Positions 37,804 through 47,701 of a stretch of 64,000 nucleotides of DNA are shown piece by piece. The stretch spans positions 1,302,001-1,366,000 of the forward strand of contig CM031558.1 of the NCBI GenBank assembly GCA_018466975.1, in the 5' to 3' direction. The DNA is from Sparassis latifolia (taxonomy: Eukaryota; Basidiomycota; Agaricomycetes; Polyporales; Sparassidaceae). Each line of letters begins with the position of its first letter. Position 1 is the stretch's first letter. The position numbers were made by a program, and so were the translations under genes. A model generated the notes under the pieces. The model was not told the origin of the DNA. It saw only the letters and a program-made list of their open reading frames with translations, and ran no database searches.

Positions 37804-40800
37804 TGTATGCAAAACCCGCAAGGCCATCTCAGCTGAGTTAAAGACTACTTGTGCGACACATAGAGATGACCGTGAGCAGCACACAATAACACCCACCCCA
37901 CACGTTGTCGCTGCTGTGCGACAAAGACTCAAGGTTTTATCCACATCGCAATGTCTTGCTAACCTTGGGCAGGAAATCGTCGCTGAATTCTCTGACATTT
38001 TCTCCCCCATTCCACATATTGACGTGCTACCTACGAATGTTTACTGCTGTATTAAATTAAAGGACACCTCACACACCCTCACCACATGCTCATACAGCAC
38101 ACCGCACAAGTATAAGGAAGCATGGTCCACTCTGATACATGAACATCTTGAGGCTGGTCGCATACGTCCATCAAATTCCCCGTTCGCATCACCTGCCTTT
38201 CTGGTACCCAAGGCAGACCCAACTGCCTTACCACAGTGGGTTAATGATTACTGTGCCCTAAACGCTAACACTGTACTTGACAGTCACCCATTACCACAGG
38301 TCGAGGACATCCTTTCAGATTGCACCAAAGGAAAAATCTGGAGTAAGATGGACATGACTAACTCCTTTTTCCAAACCAGAGTTCACCCAGACGATGTACA
38401 CTTGACCACTGTCACAACAACTCTGGGACTCTACGAATGGCTCGCGATGTCTATGAGCCTGCGTAACTCTCCTCCAATACACCAACAGCGGATGACTTCT
38501 GCACTCCGCACGTATCTTGGCAAGTTTTGCCACATTTACCTCAATGATATAATTATTTGGTCAAATTCTGTTGATAAACATGCCGAGCACGTATGTCTTA
38601 TCCTCAGTGCACTCCGTGCTGCGAGTCTCTACTGTAACCCGAAGAAATGCAAGTTTTTCGTATTACAGCTCGATTTCCTCGGTCATCGCATATCGGCAAA
38701 TGGCATTGAAGCGCAAACTTTCAAAGTGGATAAGATTCTTGTGTGGCCACGTCTGAAATCTGCATTGGATGTTCGCTCGTTTCTCGGCCTCATTTGCTAC
38801 ATTGCTGCCTTTTTGCCAAAGCTCGCAGATCACACCTGTGTGCTAATGCCGCTGACCACAAAAGATGCGAAATGCTCCTTCCCTGACTGGATGGAGGCTC
38901 ACCAATCTGTGTTCGATTCAATCAAGGCCCTTATCGTGAGTCGTGAATGCCTCACCGTCATCGATCACAACAATCCGGGAAACAACAATGTCTACATCAC
39001 CTGTGATGCTAGCGACTGGCAGACCGGAGCAACATTGTCCTTTGGTCCTACCTGGGAACAAGCCCGTCTCGTAGCATTTGATTCCATGCAGCTCAAAGGT
39101 CCAGAAAAGAATTACCCAATCCATGAGAAGGAGCTGCTCGCGGTGATCCATGCACTTAAGAAGTGGCGTGCAGATCTCATGGGTATGCTGGTCTATGTCT
39201 ACACTAATCATCGTATGCTAGAAAACTTCGATTCTCAAAGAGACCTCTCCAGGCGCCAACTATGTTGGCAGGAGTTCATGGCGCAATACGATCTCGCCAT
39301 TGTCTACATCCGTGGAGAAGACAACATGGTCGCGGATGCTCTGTCTCACTTGCCTCCAGATATCTTCCCTGATGAACGCTCCAACTTGCCAACACATGAA
39401 GTTTGGAATGCTACTTCTGTAAATGCTGTTCTTTCGATCACGATGGACACCACGGTGCTTGATGAAATCTGCCTCGGATACACCACTGACGAATTTTGCA
39501 TCAAACTAATAAACAGTGCACCTCAATCCCTCGGCGTACAGGAAGCCAATGGACTTTGGTATATCGGTGACCGGCTAGTCATCCCTCATGTCAGCGACCT
39601 GCACGAGAATTTGTTCCACCTTGCGCATGATGTGTCCGGACATTTTGGCGCAGATAAATCATATGCCCTCCTCCGAGATGCTTACTACTGGCTGAATATG
39701 CGGCGCGACCTCAAGACCGCATACATTCTCTCCTGCTCTGACTGTCAGCGCAACAAGTCAAGGATGTCGCATCCCACCGGGCCTCTCCATCCACTGCCTA
39801 TCCCCGATGATCACGGTGACAGCATTGCACTTGATTTCATTAGTCCACTACCTCTCGATGAAGGCTATGATTGCATTTTGACCATTACAGACCGTCTACA
39901 CTCTGACATGCGTATCATACCGACAAACACCACGATCACAGCACAGCAATTGGCAGTTCTTTTCTTCAATAATTGGTACTGCGAAAATGGTTTACCCCTA
40001 GACCTTGTCTCTGACCGCGACAAGCTGTTTATCTCTCGATTCTGGGATGCGCTTCACAAGTTGACGGGAGTCACCCTCAAGCTTTCCACTGCATATCATC
40101 CACAGACCGACAGCATAAGTGAACATTCTAACAAAATGGTCAACCAACTCATCTGATATCACGTCCGTCGTAACCAGAAGGGTTGGGTCCGTGCACTCCC
40201 TCGCGTTCATTTTGATATTATGAACTCTGTTCACACTTCGACCGGTTTCTTTGGCTTTCAATTGCGGCTCGGTCGATCACCGAGAATTATCCCTCCCTTG
40301 GTCCCAGCACACTGCTCTGACCTGTCTCCAGCGAAACTGATGCTCGCGAAATCATCGAGCGTATACAACTCGACGTCGCTGAAGCCAAGGACAATCTCCT
40401 GGCCACTAAGCTCCATCAGGCACATTTCGCTAACCTACACTGCGCGTCGGAGCATAATTTCAAACTAGGCGACTGCGTCATGCTGTCAATCCTTCATAGG
40501 AGATCCACCTATAAGAAAAAGGGCGAGCGATGCGCTGCTAAGTTCTTTCCTCGTTTCGACAGACCGTACACTATTACTAACATTCATCCCGAGACATCAA
40601 ATTTCACTCTCGACATGCCAAATGACCCCAACATTTTCCCCACTTTCCACTCCTCCAAACTCAAGCCATACCACGAGAATGATGTGTCGCTGTTCCCATC
40701 CCGCAAACTGATACCCCCCGGCCCACTCGTCACCCCCGATGGGCTTAAGGAATACTTCGTTGACTCCATCATCGACTCAAGACATCGTGGTCGCAGTTGG

Positions 40801-40896
40801 CAATATCTCGTTCGTTGGTCTGGCTATGGCCCTGAACACGATTATTGGATTGCGGCATCCGAACTCGATGAATGCAAGCGGTGGATCATTGGATAG
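37790..40896 (+). pseudogene. RT-RNase H-integrase-chromodomain region of the chromovirus element, degenerate
   Basis: The RT frame is +1 relative to the protease and is open to a TGA at about 40156. RT: KMDMTNSFF carries the first catalytic Asp, but the active-site box reads YLNDIIIW instead of YxDD. RNase H: CDAS and HEKELLAV are present, but the third acidic site reads YTNHR instead of TDH. Integrase: an HHCC finger (HDVSGHFG ... CSDCQRNK) and the D,D,E core (LDFIS, SDRDK, SEHSNK). After the TGA the frame shifts again, and a chromodomain (LVRWSGYGPEHDYW) ends at 40896. Chromodomains direct integration towards marked chromatin. Confidence 0.88.
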
Positions 40897-41031
40897 CATC
40901 GGGTGGGGATGGGCCAACCACACGGTAGCTTTTTCCCACTGGGTTTTTTAATGCACCCGATGTCGGCGCCCGGTTGATGTTGTTTCTCCATTTTCCTTCT
41001 TACTTACTTTTTGATTTAGTCGCCGAAAGGG

Positions 41032-41320
41032 TGTAAGCGTGCAGCTTACGACGCCACATTCTTGTTTACGCATATTGTCACAATGTTTGTCATATCTGTT
41101 ATCGCGCCATCGGTTCAACTTACTTCCGCACCATCATCACCACCTCTACACTTTGCTCCCGCTCCTCCTCTGTTATCGAGATAGATCCGTGTACGCTACG
41201 TATCTCCCTTCAGCGCTCGGACTTCGATGAATACAGTCCCATCTAATTTACGTCTCAGATTGACTAAGAGTCGCCATTCATGTTCTCTGCTTAGGGGTCC
41301 CAAACCCTAGCAGGGTTCCA
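41032..41320 (+). repeat. 3' LTR of the chromovirus element
   Basis: 289 bp, TGTAAGC...GGTTCCA, preceded by the short purine run CCGAAAGGG (41022-41030), which may be the polypurine tract, and followed by the target duplicate TCAGG. Confidence 0.93.
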
Positions 41321-41325
41321 TCAGG

Positions 41326-42208
41326 CCATAGATGTAGCAGTCTTCTGGAAATTAATTAAATTAATTCAAATTAATTCAAATGAAGAGGAAAACTCACCAA
41401 ACAGTGCATGCTATTATGAACTTAGGCTGTCCAGTGATACTGTGAGTGTCTGTCAGTATGTCTGCACTACTACATCAGAGAACATTGCATAGAAATTGAG
41501 TCATAAAATTAATTCTCCACAGCTGAACATGCAAATTCTCCATATGTCAAAACTGTTACTCAACTCAGTCTCTGATGATGCCCTGTGCACAATCCTCCCT
41601 ACACTAAAAATTATAGTGGTAATGTGCACAATTATTTTCTTCCTTGCCCTGTGGGCAAGACAATCATTGTATACCCACAAGAAATGCAGAGATTGCAGTC
41701 CATGTATAAGAATCAATATTCAATTCTGCAGGTAAATCACTCAGAAAAAAATCTGCATACTGTACACCACACTTCTACATATTATACTAAGCAAGTTACA
41801 AGTAGTCAAAAGGTCCAATGAGCAGTCTATAGGCAAGGAGTTGAATAAATTCATGGAAATTTTCCAAACTGGTTGCTGCACAAATTTGGGAGTGAATTAT
41901 AAGAAGAAAAAGAAGAAAACAGTATATTCACTAAGCTTGTACACTGGAATTGCCTACCAGGTGGCAAACAGGTGTGAAGAAAGAGCACGAGAGCCGCAAT
42001 TTGAGTTGCAATACATTCAAGCTGGTTCCTCAACTTACAGCTTTGTTTGGTTGTGTTACACCACCACCATATCAAGTAAGTCCTCCATCTAAATGCAGTA
42101 TATCAATTCAAACTCAGTTATGTCTGGGTACACTAGTACTACACCTATTGCCTGTGCGCCAGCACTGTAAGTACGACCAGGTGAAGAGGGCACTGTACAG
42201 CGCGTATG
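41326..42208. other. AT-rich block, right part, no recognisable genes
   Basis: Continuation of the AT-rich block beyond the gypsy insertion. A simple run of TTAATTAAATTAATTCAAA words lies at 41350-41385. Small frames only. Composition changes towards GC-rich after about 42.15 kb. Confidence 0.45.
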
Positions 42209-42425
42209 GCACCAGGAAAACCCGACTTTTACTTATGGCACTTAGTCCGACTTTTTGTACTTTTTTACCTTATTTAAGGCCTATAAGTTTCCTAAAGTCG
42301 ACTTTTAAGCCTCTAAGGAAATATGACTTATAGACTTTTTGTCCTTTTTTACCTTATTTAAGGCCCATAAGTGCATTTAAGTCACATAAGGACACCTCTA
42401 AGTAAAAGTTAGGTTTTCCTGATGC
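42209..42425. mobile_element. MITE-like element with about 27-bp terminal inverted repeats
   Basis: The left end reads GCACCAGGAAAACCCGACTT and the right end is its near complement (ending GGTTTTCCTGATGC), about 217 bp in all. Inside, ACCTTATTTAAGGCC(T/C)ATAAG is present twice in direct orientation (about 42266 and 42352). No coding capacity, and no target duplication that I can fix. The CATCAGGAAAA terminus also occurs in the AT-rich block at 31.5-32.1 kb. Confidence 0.6.
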
Positions 42426-42671
42426 ACAACATCACCCGTCTGCAAGAACTGCTCTTGAGGGGCTGTAACATCTTCAGAGTTTTCCCTGTGCCATAGACAT
42501 GGATAGGTGGGTAAGCTGTGTGGTATCCGCCAAGACATCTGCAAGAAGACCAAGAATATAGGACAGGGAGGAATCTGGGGCATGTTTTGCTAACTCATCC
42601 ATGCCGGGACCGTTTAGTAGACCCATAGCCAATGCCGGAGAGAGGAATCTCAAGCTGCATATCCAGAGCGC

Positions 42672-42884
42672 TCAGGGGAGGGCCCGGGCATAGTTCAAGA
42701 GATAATCGCAGAAGTTCTCCACCATCTTCATTTGAAGTAACTTCACGTGGGACAACGCACGTCGGAGTGCAAGGTATCGGCTGTCCGTGCATGTTCCGCC
42801 CAGACGAAGAGCGTCGGCTGGGGAAAGCCAGGAGACAATTTCCTGAGGAGCGTCAACGTTCAAGCTCAAGGCCAGTGAATCCAT
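42672..42884 (-). CDS. F-box-like fragment or small protein
   Basis: 70-codon minus-strand frame with ATG at 42884: the N-terminal part, APQEIVSWLSPADALRLGGT then CTDSRYLALRR, follows the F-box pattern (P-x-EI-x-x-WLSPADLL-x-L-x-x-T-C-x-x-x-R). F-box proteins recruit substrates to SCF ubiquitin ligases. The usual long C-terminal domain is missing. It may be a first exon whose continuation (towards 42600 and below) was lost where the MITE region begins. Confidence 0.4.
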   Translation of the reverse strand: MDSLALSLNVDAPQEIVSWLSPADALRLGGTCTDSRYLALRRALSHVKLLQMKMVENFCDYLLNYARALP

Positions 42885-43239
42885 GACCTGTACAGACGAC
42901 CGTTACCGCGTAACCTCATGCATTTATTTTTGACACTACACCTTTGTAGACATTGTTCATGAATCATGAAGCTTGATTGGCTGAACGCAGAGACGTAGTA
43001 TATTGCCTGTTGTTGCTGAACCGTCTCGCAGGATCAATTCACAGTGTGTATATAGCATCCCATGATAAATACCCAATATCAGAGAGTTGTGAAGCAGCTC
43101 GGGGATGCACCAACATTCCGATCTCTGGGAATCCCCAGGCCTCCTGCAACAAACAAGTCCAAGTTCACTAGTAAGATACAAGGATACAGATACATCGTCC
43201 TGCCGCGCTACATACGCCGGCTGCCACCCAAAGGGCCCA

Positions 43240-45003
43240 CTACATATCATCGAAGGCACCCATGTCGATGCCATAGAAGAAATGCTATCAGACGAGTGAG
43301 TAAGAACCGAGCGAAAAAGCGGTCCCAGCAGCGCGCGCACCTTGTAGAGGCTCATGACCTTGACGACCCACGCCTCGAGGTGGAAGATCTTTTTGTTGCC
43401 GATGCGCATGCGCACCTCCTGCGGGCACGCCCGAGGCCCAATCAGTACAGGACCCCAACCTCCAGAAGGCTGGCGGGGAAAAGCACGCACGTATATCGCC
43501 GCCCAGTGCATGATGTCCGCCTTCAAGCTCTCGTCCACGCGGTCCACGACGCGGTCCGCGATCGTCTACCGCCGACAGACGGGTAAAGCGTGAGACCAGC
43601 CCTTTCCAGCAACCAGGCGGGAACGCACCTTCAGCACGACCGTCGGCGGGATGCAGTGGCTGAGCAGCTCGTACAGCTTCGCGCGCACCTCCATCACACG
43701 CGCAGGCGACTGCTCCTGCACGATCATGTCCGCGACCTTGGCGCAGTACGTCTCCCAGTCCGGCTTCGCGATGTCCAACGGCTTCGACAGGTCCGTCCTG
43801 TACCGCGGTCCGTCAGTGACGCAGTAGCAGCAGCAGCAGGCAGGAGAAGAGGAGGACTGACGACTGCATTTTGAGCGCCTCGAGCACGAGCACGGCTTTG
43901 CGCATGTTCCCGCCCGCGTCCTCCGCGATGGCGAGCGCGGTCTCGGGCGGGAGGTCGAACGCCTCCTGCTTCGCGACATACTGCAAGACCTCCACCATCT
44001 GCACCAAAAACAAAAAAAAACAGTGAGCAGGGGAGGGTGGAGGTGGGTAAGGACGCGCCTCGTCGGAGCTGGGCGCGGCGACGCGCACGAGGAGGCACCG
44101 GCTCTTGATGGGTGCGATGAGGCGGCTGGTCGAGTTCGCGCAGAGCACGAGGCGCATGTTGGACGTGTACTTCTCCATCGTGCGCCGCAGCGCCGCCTGT
44201 GCGTCGCGCGTGAGCGCGTCCGCCTCGTTGATCACCACCACTGCACCGCGCCGAAACGCCCGATCAGACTAGGGTCAAAAATCAGAGTCAGAGTCTGGAC
44301 GCACCCTTGAACCGCTGCCGCGCGCTCAGGTCCACCTGCTGCGTCTGCGCGATCTCCTTGATGAGCTCCTGGATCACCACCCGATCGTAGTTCCCCACTT
44401 CGCTAGTTCACGCACACAGCACGTCAGCACCGACACATGCCCCTCGAGAAGTTTACGACGGCAGCGGGACGCACCTGGGCGTGATCTCGATGTGGTAATT
44501 GCTCTGCACGATGTTCACGTCGAGCTTCCGCCGCGCGGGGGTCATGAACACCCGCTGGTCGATCTTGAGCTGCACTCGCGCATCAGCGGCCGCGGACGAG
44601 AAGGCGCAGAAAGTGGAGCAGGCAGGGGGGAGAGAGGAGTCAAACGGAAAAGGAAAAACGGCACACCTTCTCGACGCCCCTCCCAAAGAGCTCGCGCAGC
44701 GTGCACGCGATGCGCGTCTTCTTCCCCGCGCCCGAGGGCCCATAGAACAGCATGTGCGGAAAGTCGCCCGACGCAGCCTGTTCACGAGGGAGCCACACCA
44801 ACGCGCCAAATGAGCAAACCCTACATCACCAAAACCAAAAGTCACCGGCTCACAAGCGCGCGCAGCCGCTTCCCCAGATCGGGATGGTAGTGCAGCTCGT
44901 CGAGCGAGCGTGGGCGGTGCTGCGGCGAGGTGGCATGAGTGAGCGAGCGCGGACACTGCATACGCGGGCGAGAGCGGCGGACCTTGTCTACCCAGAGAGA
45001 CAT
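43240..45003 (-). CDS. RFC5: Replication factor C small subunit (human RFC3 / yeast Rfc5 orthologue), 11 exons
   Basis: Subunit of the RFC clamp loader that opens PCNA and loads it at primer-template junctions in the nucleus; also shared by the checkpoint RFC-like complexes. Exons on the minus strand: 45003-44983, 44919-44854, 44777-44667, 44569-44475, 44402-44305, 44240-44059, 43998-43862, 43797-43629, 43565-43491, 43418-43341, 43284-43240; 358 aa, close to the 354-356 aa of yeast and human orthologues. N-terminus MSLWVDK, then HRPRSLDELHYH. Walker A GPSGAGKKT (about 42-50), Walker B-type box NEAD (135-138), the SRC motif (177-179) that supplies the arginine finger to the neighbouring subunit, and the C-terminal collar helices. 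The first exon is only 21 nt. The sixth intron (44058-43999) has a GC donor. Its ATG lies in a perfect 20-bp palindrome. Confidence 0.95.
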
Positions 45004-45016
45004 ATATATATGTCTC
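44997..45016. repeat. Perfect 20-bp palindrome overlapping the RFC start codon
   Basis: GAGAC, ten bases of alternating AT, GTCTC. It includes the initiating ATG (45003-45001 on the minus strand) and a TATA-like core, so the start codon and upstream bases could form a hairpin in mRNA or a symmetric protein site. No known regulator can be named. Confidence 0.6.
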
Positions 45017-45462
45017 GGATATATTATCTAAATTGACAGTGTCTGGAAACGAAGATGGAATACGGAAGCTCAGTACTTGCGGATGGGGAGGGTGGTGGTA
45101 GTGGGAGATGAAACGCGTACGTCACACCGTGACCGTCCGCGTCGGGCGCCAATGACATCTCCGTAGCTCAAGTCGCCGAGCAAAGCACCACCACCACAGA
45201 CAAGCGCAAGCTAGCCACACACTCAACCACACAATGCTAAAACACATTGCTAATTCGAACGACCTACAGGACAATTGCGCATAAGTAGTAAATGAGTATC
45301 GAATAGTACTTCAGTAACGGCGCGGGATATGAGCGCAGCCGACAACAACAGAAACAAAACAGACCAGACCAGAGACGCTCGCTACACAATTCCCTCCCTT
45401 CCCCCTAGCCGTACACTCAAAAAACACATACACAGCAATAACAATACCCCGGGTTTCGGGCG
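45017..45462. promoter_or_regulatory. Short intergenic region, promoter of RFC and 3' side of TPS1
   Basis: About 450 nt between the RFC start and the TPS1 stop (both genes on the minus strand). It should contain the RFC promoter and the TPS1 transcript end. Nothing specific recognised besides the AT-rich stretch just upstream of the RFC ATG. Confidence 0.4.
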
Positions 45463-47701
45463 CTACGCGGCGTTCGCGGGCGCAAGCGCGTTCACGGGCG
45501 GGGTGAGCGGCACGTTCCCGTCCACGATCGTGCTCCCGCGCACGTCCTCCCGCTTGATATGCAGCTCCGCCTGCCCGCTCTTGAGCGCCTGCGGCGACGG
45601 CGGCGGCGGGCCCTCCGCGTCCTCCGTCCGCAGCTTCGTCATCTCGCGCACGAACGACGTCCCCCAGAACGCCGCCGAGTACTTGTTCACGTACTGCACC
45701 GCAGATCAGGGACGTACAGCGAGCGAGGACGGGCTGGCAAAACGCACCTTGAACAGCTTCCGGTGGTTCTCCGCGCGCGTCTCCGCGTCCATGGTGACCG
45801 CCTCGAAGATCGCGTCCGCGACCTGCTGCGAGTCCCACGGGTTCACGACGATGCTCCCGTTCAGGCTCTGCGCCGCGCCCGCAAACTCGGACAGGATCAT
45901 CACGCCCTGCCGCTGCTGCTGGCACGCGATATACTCATACGAGACCTACATCGCGCGGGGTCCCGTCAGGATCTGCTGCGTAGGGCCGCGAGCGCGCGGG
46001 GACTCACGAGATTCATGCCGTCGCGCGTGCTGCTGACGAGACACACGTCGCTGACGGCATACAGCGCACAGAGCTCGTCAAAGGGCAGGCTCTTGTGCAT
46101 AAAGTGGATCGGCATGAAGTCGACCGTGCCGAAGCGGCCGTTGATGCGGCCCACGAGCTCGTTCACGGTCGCGCGCAGGTTTTGGTACTCCTCGACGTCC
46201 TGCCGCGACGGCACCGCAAGCTGCGCGAGCACGATCTGTACCAGCGTCAGCGGTGAGCGCAGACGAACACGGGTGCGATGCGCACCTTGCCGATCCACTC
46301 GGGGTGCTGCGTGAGGAAGAGCTCGAGCGCGTGGAGCTTCTGGGGCACGCCCTTGATATAGTCGAGGCGGTCGACGCCGACGATGACCTTGACGCCGTCG
46401 AAGCGCCTCTCGAGCTGCCGTATGCGCTTCTGCACGCTCTCCTTTTTCAGGGTGTCGATGAACGAGGACGGGTCGATGCCGATGGGGAACGTCCCGACGT
46501 GCGCGAGCCGTCCCTCGAACTCGACGCCGTTCGGCATCGTCGGCAGGCCGAGGATGCGCGTGCATGAGGAGAGGAAGTGCCGCGCGTAGTCGTAGGTGTG
46601 GAAGCCGATGAGATCCGAGTAGAGGATTCCGAGCAGGATTTCACGCCGGACTGGGAGAATTCTGGATTGGCTATGTCAGTATGCGGTGGAGAAGAGCACT
46701 ACTGCATGCGAGAAAGTTCCACTCGGTCCGCGATCGGAACAGGCAAGGCGCTCGTGGGCATCGTCGGACGCGATAGAACGTATGGACGACGCGCCGGGGA
46801 TGTCTGACGTGACATACGGCGTAAGATGGTGAACGCGGATGGACCGAGCGAAGTCGGCACGGTTGCACGTTCCAGGCGCGTCTGCATATAGCATCACGAG
46901 AAGGCGCCCAGCAGATGCGAGAAAATTACGCGGTCCCTACCCCAACCCACTCGGACAGGGAGAACACGCCCCATAGAGGATGTAAATGGGCACACACCTG
47001 TAGATTTCGCTAGAGGGAAAGGGAGTATGGAGGAAGAAGCCGATCTTGACGTTGTGGATGCGGGTGCGGTGGACATCATTGAGTTCGATGCCGTCGAGTA
47101 TGCGGTCGAGGTCTGAGACGTTGACGTGGTCGATGAGGGTGCGGAGGAGCATGGGGAGGAGCATGAGGTGGTAGTCCTGGACCCAGACCATGGAGCCGGG
47201 GATGAGCTGTTTGAGGATAACCTGGGCAAAGGCCATGTTGGCCTGGCGGTAGGCGAGCCAGTTCTCCTCGTCAAAGTTCATCTCGCCGGGGTGGTAGTGG
47301 AAGAGCGGCCAGAGGATGGAGTTGGAGAAGCCGTTGTAGTGGCGGTCGGCGACGTCGTCGTCGAGGTAGACGGCCTGGCAGGAGTACTCGTCCATGAGAC
47401 GGCGGTCGACGATCGGTCTGTCCTTGGGCGGAATAAAGAAGCCGGGCCAGCCTATCCAGGTGAAGGACATCGTCTTCTTGCAGCCGGAGAGGGCGGAGAC
47501 GAGGCCGCCGGAGGACATCTTGAAGTGGTACTCGCCGCTGGCATCCTTGCTGATGGTGACCGGGAGGCGATTGGAGACGACGATCAGGTGGCCGGCGGCG
47601 TCGAGGTCGAGGACGGGGGAGGTGGGCAGGGCGGACATGGACGGGCGGGGCAGAGGCATGGCGTCCGTTAGGGTTAGGAGGTCCATCTTGTACCGGCCCA
47701 T
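45463..47701 (-). CDS. TPS1: Alpha,alpha-trehalose-phosphate synthase (UDP-forming), 5 exons
   Basis: A GT20 glycosyltransferase that makes trehalose-6-phosphate from UDP-glucose and glucose-6-phosphate in the cytosol; first step of trehalose synthesis, important for stress tolerance and control of glycolytic influx. Exons on the minus strand: 47701-46998, 46661-46286, 46235-46008, 45945-45748, 45693-45463; 578 aa from the ATG at 47701 (573 aa from 47686). Motifs: SNRLPV (43-48), TWIGWPG (81-87), VQDYHLMLLP (174-183), HTPFPSSEIYR, GVDRLDYIKG (330-339), STRDGMNLVSYEY (429-441, across the intron). The first intron is 336 nt, unusually long for this window. The C-terminal tail after FVREMTKL is a proline/alanine-rich extension. 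The frame is open upstream to 47908, so the exact start is not settled. Confidence 0.94.

Larger units (their letters stand above)
35503..41325 (+). mobile_element. Full-length Ty3/gypsy chromovirus-type LTR retrotransposon, decayed
   Basis: 5' LTR 35508-35795, gag, protease, reverse transcriptase, RNase H, integrase with C-terminal chromodomain, 3' LTR 41032-41320. The 5-bp sequence TCAGG directly precedes the 5' LTR (35503-35507) and follows the 3' LTR (41321-41325), a perfect target-site duplication that fixes the ends. The pol order (PR-RT-RH-IN) and chromodomain define the chromovirus lineage. Several frame breaks, an in-frame stop and lost catalytic residues show it is no longer autonomous. 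It is inserted in the AT-rich block. Confidence 0.95.

Noticed and set aside
37790..37810. Programmed +1 frameshift between protease and RT of the chromovirus
   Set aside because: Possible, but the same element has other frame breaks and a stop, so random decay is the simpler explanation.
45329..46314. Long plus-strand frames opposite the TPS1 3' half
   Set aside because: Antisense shadows in GC-rich coding DNA; the minus strand has full TPS1 conservation.
47126..47671. 181-codon plus-strand frame opposite TPS1
   Set aside because: Shadow of the TPS1 first exon; valine/glutamate/glycine-rich reading of the antisense strand.
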